Assembly: GCA_943359555.1 (NCBI GenBank)
Contig: CALRHW010000001.1
Location: 4,727-68,726 of the forward strand
Length of the DNA: 64,000 nucleotides
From: Parcubacteria group bacterium
GTDB lineage: Bacteria > Patescibacteriota > Minisyncoccia > Phycocordibacterales > CALRHW01
Direction: 5' to 3'
Below the pieces are notes generated by a model. That model saw nothing but the letters and a program-made list of their open reading frames with translations, searched no databases and was not told where the DNA came from. This document shows positions 60,762 to 64,000 of the stretch, in pieces; position 1 is the first letter of the stretch, and every line of letters begins with the position of its first letter. The translations under genes and the position numbers were made by a program.

Positions 60762-62504
60762 ATGAACGATTTAGAACAAAAAAGACATTCACTCGCCCAC
60801 TTACTTGCTGGAGCGATTTTAAAACTTTATCCGGAAGCAAAAAATACAATCGGTCCAGCTATAGAAAGTGGTTTTTATTACGATTTTGAATTCCCTGAGC
60901 CTGTTTCCGAAAAAGATTTTCCTCGCATTGAGAAAGAAATGAAAAAAATGCTGAAAACTTGGAAAAAGTTTGAGGCGCAAGTCGTGAGTGCTGATGATGC
61001 CAAAAAACATTTCGCGGGAAATCCATACAAGCTAGAGCTCATTGACGAAATTTCCGAGAAGGGCGAAAAAATAACTCTCTACACTTCTGGCGATTTTACT
61101 GATTTGTGTCGCGGAGGACACAGTGAAAATCCTGCAGAAGAAATTGCAGGCGATTCATTTAAACTAGACCGAGTCGCTGGTGCATATTGGCGTGGTGATG
61201 AAAAAAATAAAATGCTCACTCGTATATACGGCTTGGCATTTGATACAAAAGAAGAATTGGACGCACACATTATCCGATACGAAGAAGCAAAAAAACGCGA
61301 CCACAAAAAAATCGGAAAGGAGATGGGGCTTTTTGTTTTTTCAGAACTCGTCGGTGCAGGCCTTCCACTTTGGACACCAAAAGGTACTATGGTGCGTGAG
61401 CTTCTAAATGATTTTGTGTGGGAACTTCGTCGTGCGCATGGTTATCAAAAGGTTACTATTCCTCATATCACAAAAAAGGCTTTATACGAAACTTCTGGAC
61501 ACTGGAGTAAATACAGCGAGGATTTATTTAAAATAAATACACGAGAAGGTCATGAATATGCGATGAAGCCGATGAACTGTCCGCATCACACACAGATTTT
61601 TGCAAGCGCGGGAAAAAGCTATCGTGATATGCCCCAGAGATATTGTGAGACGACGATGGTTTACCGCGACGAACAATCTGGGGAACTCTCTGGTTTATCG
61701 CGCGTACTTTCAATTACCCAAGACGATGCGCATATTTTTTGTAGGAAAAATCAAATTGAAAATGAAATTTTTGGAGTGTGGGATATTGTAGATAAATTTT
61801 ATGGAGCTTTTGGTTTTAAAGATATGAAAATCCGTATTTCAAAACATGATCCAAAAAGTTTTGAAAAATATTTAGGAACGCCAGAAATTTGGGCTCTCGT
61901 GGAAAAAACCCTGACATCACTCGTAGAAAAACGCGGAATAAAAGATTGGGTTGATGGCGTGGGTGAAGCTGCGCTTTATGGACCAAAAATTGATTTTATA
62001 GCAAAAGACTCTCTAGGTCGCACTCTTCAAGTGGCGACTATTCAGCTTGATTTTAATATGCCGAAAAATTTTGACCTAGTCTGCACAAATGAAAAAGGTG
62101 AACGGGAAGACGTGGTGATGATTCATTGTGCAATAATGGGCTCTATTGAGCGATTTATAAGTACTTTGATAGAACATTGTGCTGGCAACTTCCCTCTCTG
62201 GCTTGCGCCTGTACAGGTAAAAGTGATACCAATAATGGGCGCGCATACGGAGTATGCGCGCAAGGTCTGTGAGGGACTCAAGGGCGCGAGTATACGCGCG
62301 ATGCTTGACGATGCAGATGAAAATCTCGGCAAAAAAATCCGCTCTGGAAAAGTAGACAAAATTCCTTACATGATAATCATCGGCGACAAAGAAATAGAAT
62401 CAAAAACTATTACACTTGAAAGCAGAGATAAAGGAAATCTTGGCTCAGTTACGACAGAAGATTTGCTAGAAAGATTAGATGCGGAAATAAGAAACAAAGC
62501 TTAG
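60762..62504 (+). CDS. thrS: Threonyl-tRNA synthetase lacking the TGS domain
   Basis: The 580-aa class II synthetase begins directly with the editing domain (RHSLAHLLAGAILKLYPEA with HxxxH, and DLCRGGH), followed by motif 2 (RYCETTMVYRDEQSGELSGL), the zinc ligands (MNCPHHTQIF), motif 3 and the anticodon-binding domain (VIPIMGAHTEYARKV). The N-terminal TGS domain of about 60 residues found in E. coli ThrS is missing. It charges tRNA-Thr and can edit Ser. Two GC-rich hairpins lie in the coding region near 62240-62300. Confidence 0.95.
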   Translation: MNDLEQKRHSLAHLLAGAILKLYPEAKNTIGPAIESGFYYDFEFPEPVSEKDFPRIEKEMKKMLKTWKKFEAQVVSADDAKKHFAGNPYKLELIDEISEKGEKITLYTSGDFTDLCRGGHSENPAEEIAGDSFKLDRVAGAYWRGDEKNKMLTRIYGLAFDTKEELDAHIIRYEEAKKRDHKKIGKEMGLFVFSELVGAGLPLWTPKGTMVRELLNDFVWELRRAHGYQKVTIPHITKKALYETSGHWSKYSEDLFKINTREGHEYAMKPMNCPHHTQIFASAGKSYRDMPQRYCETTMVYRDEQSGELSGLSRVLSITQDDAHIFCRKNQIENEIFGVWDIVDKFYGAFGFKDMKIRISKHDPKSFEKYLGTPEIWALVEKTLTSLVEKRGIKDWVDGVGEAALYGPKIDFIAKDSLGRTLQVATIQLDFNMPKNFDLVCTNEKGEREDVVMIHCAIMGSIERFISTLIEHCAGNFPLWLAPVQVKVIPIMGAHTEYARKVCEGLKGASIRAMLDDADENLGKKIRSGKVDKIPYMIIIGDKEIESKTITLESRDKGNLGSVTTEDLLERLDAEIRNKA

Positions 62505-62539
62505 TTTAAAGAGTTTTTCTATATATAGTTACAGAAAAA

Positions 62540-62926
62540 TTAAGTCAACCCGACATGTTTTTTTATAACAAGTATTTTATCTAGGTGATCATCCAGCACA
62601 TTGTCATGATTGTTTAGTCTAAACTCTACAACATCAAAACGATCTGTGAAAACTTTTATGTCGTCTTTTGTCGCCATGTTGGCTTCAATTCTATCAAAAG
62701 TTTCTTGTATCGCAATCGCAAAGTTATCAAACCTATTATCTAGATTATCTATCTTTCTTACTAACGATGATTCTACACCATCAATTTTCTTGTCTAGTAG
62801 ATCAAACTTCTTATCTAGCAGATTAACCTTTTTATCCAAGTTATCAAACTTCTCTTCAAACTTTTTATCCAAACCATCAACCTTTACATCAAGACTCTTT
62901 ATTTGTTTCTCAATTATTTTGCTCAT
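62540..62926 (-). CDS. Coiled-coil protein with LDxKVDG heptad repeats, paralog B
   Basis: The 128-aa protein starts with the same MSKIIEKQIKSLD as the gene at 50992, then shares the pattern FDNLDKKVNLLDKKFDLLDK and DNRFDNFAIAIQETFDRIEA. The C-terminal third (TKDDIKVFTDRFDVVEFRLN) is different. It is all helical coiled coil without membrane segments. Its upstream 98 bp nearly equals that of paralog A, so both should be expressed under the same control. Confidence 0.8.
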   Translation of the reverse strand: MSKIIEKQIKSLDVKVDGLDKKFEEKFDNLDKKVNLLDKKFDLLDKKIDGVESSLVRKIDNLDNRFDNFAIAIQETFDRIEANMATKDDIKVFTDRFDVVEFRLNNHDNVLDDHLDKILVIKKHVGLT

Positions 62927-63024
62927 ATAGTTTTTTTATTATTAATAATTATACACCCGTCATTTCTGGCGGACAATTATTTTATCAACTACACGATAAA
63001 AACTTCCTAAAGAAAAGATAAAGT
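62927..63024 (-). repeat. Duplicated 98-bp promoter block of paralog B
   Basis: Reverse complement of 50894-50991 with four differences. TTGTCC (62976-62971), 17-nt spacer and TATAAT (62953-62948) are unchanged. The inverted repeat in the spacer is CCGCCA GAAA TGACGG, where the changed bases still leave a 5-of-6 match. Confidence 0.9.
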
Positions 63025-63044
63025 TTTATAAGAACACAAAAAAC

Positions 63045-63782
63045 CTATACACCAGCCACTTTTATAGCTATAAAAAGCACTGCGACACCAAGCACCGTCA
63101 TTACTGTTGTCCATTTTGTAGGATGATTATGATGACTTTCTGGAAGTAAATCACTTGCGCCAATGTAAAGAAAAAATCCTGCAAAAACAGCGAGCATTAT
63201 ACCGAGCACACTTTCAGGAAGTGTAAAGAAAAGTGTGGACACGACACCGAGCACTGGAGCAAGTGCATCTACAAAAAGCCATTTCAGGGCATCTTTCCGC
63301 GTACCACCATTCTTCAAGATTAAATTTACTGTATTTATTCCATCAGAAAAATCGTGCACAAGCACAGCTACCGCAACGATAATTCCCACTGCTGGAGACA
63401 CCTGAAAAGCCGAACCAATCACGACACCGTCCAAAAAACTATGAATAGATAAACTTCCCGCGCCAAGTTTACCGCGACTAGTGTGTGCACATTTCATTTC
63501 CGTATCGTCGTGTTCATGATGAGTGTGTCCGTGCATAATAATAAACCTATCTAAAATCATGTAACCAACGAAACCTGCAGCGACAATCGCTGTAATGGTG
63601 GAGACATCATAAAGCGAGCTTCCAAGCTCTATTGCTTCTGGTATTAATTCAAAAAATGCAACACCTATCACTGCACCCGCACTAAAACCTAAAATAAGAT
63701 GAAGCTTGTCTTTAAAATGCAGAGCAAAAGCACCACCTAAAAATGTAAACACAAACGCTGCCAAGCTAATAATAATTATCAT
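63045..63782 (-). CDS. ZIP-family metal transporter
   Basis: The 245-aa protein has about eight membrane helices and the ZIP metal-binding motifs SIHSFLDGVVIGSAFQV (helix 4) and LVHDFSDGINTVNLI (helix 5). The His-rich loop GHTHHEHDD lies between helices 3 and 4. It would move zinc or other divalent metal into the cytosol. The divergent Fur-family gene 89 nt away suggests metal-dependent repression. Confidence 0.92.
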   Translation of the reverse strand: MIIIISLAAFVFTFLGGAFALHFKDKLHLILGFSAGAVIGVAFFELIPEAIELGSSLYDVSTITAIVAAGFVGYMILDRFIIMHGHTHHEHDDTEMKCAHTSRGKLGAGSLSIHSFLDGVVIGSAFQVSPAVGIIVAVAVLVHDFSDGINTVNLILKNGGTRKDALKWLFVDALAPVLGVVSTLFFTLPESVLGIMLAVFAGFFLYIGASDLLPESHHNHPTKWTTVMTVLGVAVLFIAIKVAGV

Positions 63783-63854
63783 GATTAATTTTTATTTTTT
63801 ATAATATTTTAATAGTATAGATTACCTATTTTTTAATTGCAAGTTGTTTGCATT

Positions 63855-63860
63855 TATAAT
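63855..63860 (+). promoter_or_regulatory. -10 element of the Fur-family gene
   Basis: TATAAT ends 11 nt before the ATG at 63872. It overlaps the AT-rich near-palindrome TTATAATATA, a possible operator site, in the 89-nt region shared with the ZIP gene. Confidence 0.4.
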
Positions 63861-63871
63861 ATACTGTGGGT

Positions 63872-64000
63872 ATGAAAAGTGAACAGATAAAAACACTAAA
63901 AAACGCTGGTCTAAAACTGACCTCTTCTCGCCTACTTATAATGGGTGCATTTTCTTCTATCTGTAAACCACAAAGTGCCGACGATATTTATAAAAAAATT
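63872..64000 (+). CDS. Fur-family metal-responsive repressor, 3' end cut by window edge
   Basis: The 43 visible residues, MKSEQIKTLKNAGLKLTSSR then LLIMGAF and SADDIYKKI, match the first helices of the Fur/Zur winged helix (LKxAGLKxTxxRxxIL). The metal specificity cannot be judged because the ligands lie beyond the window. The divergent ZIP transporter makes a Zur-like role plausible. Confidence 0.85.
   Translation, partial: MKSEQIKTLKNAGLKLTSSRLLIMGAFSSICKPQSADDIYKKI

Overview
The window looks like chromosomal DNA from a member of the Candidate Phyla Radiation (Patescibacteria), most likely the Parcubacteria side. The evidence is AT-rich DNA (roughly 38% GC by eye), very tight packing, core proteins that are short for their families (RpoB about 1071 aa, RpoC 1223 aa, a 783-aa SMC, a UvrC without its C-terminal tail, a ThrS without the TGS domain), a NusB-Nudix fusion, and many small membrane proteins without clear relatives. 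No prophage, insertion sequence, CRISPR array or rRNA was seen. One tRNA gene, tRNA-Ala(TGC), is present.

Layout. 1-2933: sugar and amino-acid metabolism (ROK kinase cut by the window edge, phosphoglucose/phosphomannose isomerase, glutamate dehydrogenase). 2953-5206: a small basic ORF with its own terminator, then an ECF sigma factor with a DUF5667-like membrane partner. 5267-7448: a 7-TM protein and histidine kinase divergent from a CheY-like regulator. 7499-9288: a protein-kinase-like protein, tRNA-Ala and a small membrane protein. 9433-20695: ddl, uvrC, uvrA, a second histidine kinase with a double-receiver protein, uvrB, tgt and an FKBP. All three excinuclease genes lie within 9 kb. 20760-23560: LOG-family protein, pterin dehydratase, DoxX/DUF417-like protein and NDH-2. 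23569-28257: a type IV pilus operon (pilB, pilC, a pseudopilin carrying a beta-propeller, a pilin and a PilX-like protein). 28293-35976: TrmH-like methylase, PH-domain protein, TypA, TruB, HisS, a DEDDy exonuclease, UppP and a DsbA-like protein. 36083-46526: a lineage-specific ORF, then rpoD, dnaG, rpoC and rpoB. 46935-50820: TrmD, a KH protein, S16 with a long acidic Ala/Pro tail, and RNase R. 50992-64000: two paralogous coiled-coil genes, SMC, RNase III, NusB-Nudix, L32, RNase HII, DnaE, an exported Cys/Pro-rich protein, ThrS, a ZIP transporter and the start of a Fur-family regulator.

Three genome-wide features stand out. First, several intergenic regions hold long near-perfect inverted repeats (20-29 bp arms). 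Each encloses two smaller hairpins, so the whole would fold as a three-way junction. Four share short junction sequences (a linker ending CTC, then a second hairpin, then a T-purine/pyrimidine-CG stretch) although their stems differ in sequence. This is the best candidate for an undescribed element. Second, about 17 genes have a -10-like hexamer, often the extended form TGnTATAAT, only 6-12 nt upstream of the start codon. That predicts leaderless or nearly leaderless mRNAs. Third, two coiled-coil genes 11.5 kb apart share a nearly identical 98-bp upstream block with a canonical 17-bp-spaced promoter and an operator-like inverted repeat.

Gene functions are inferred from recognisable motifs read by eye. 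No database search was possible.
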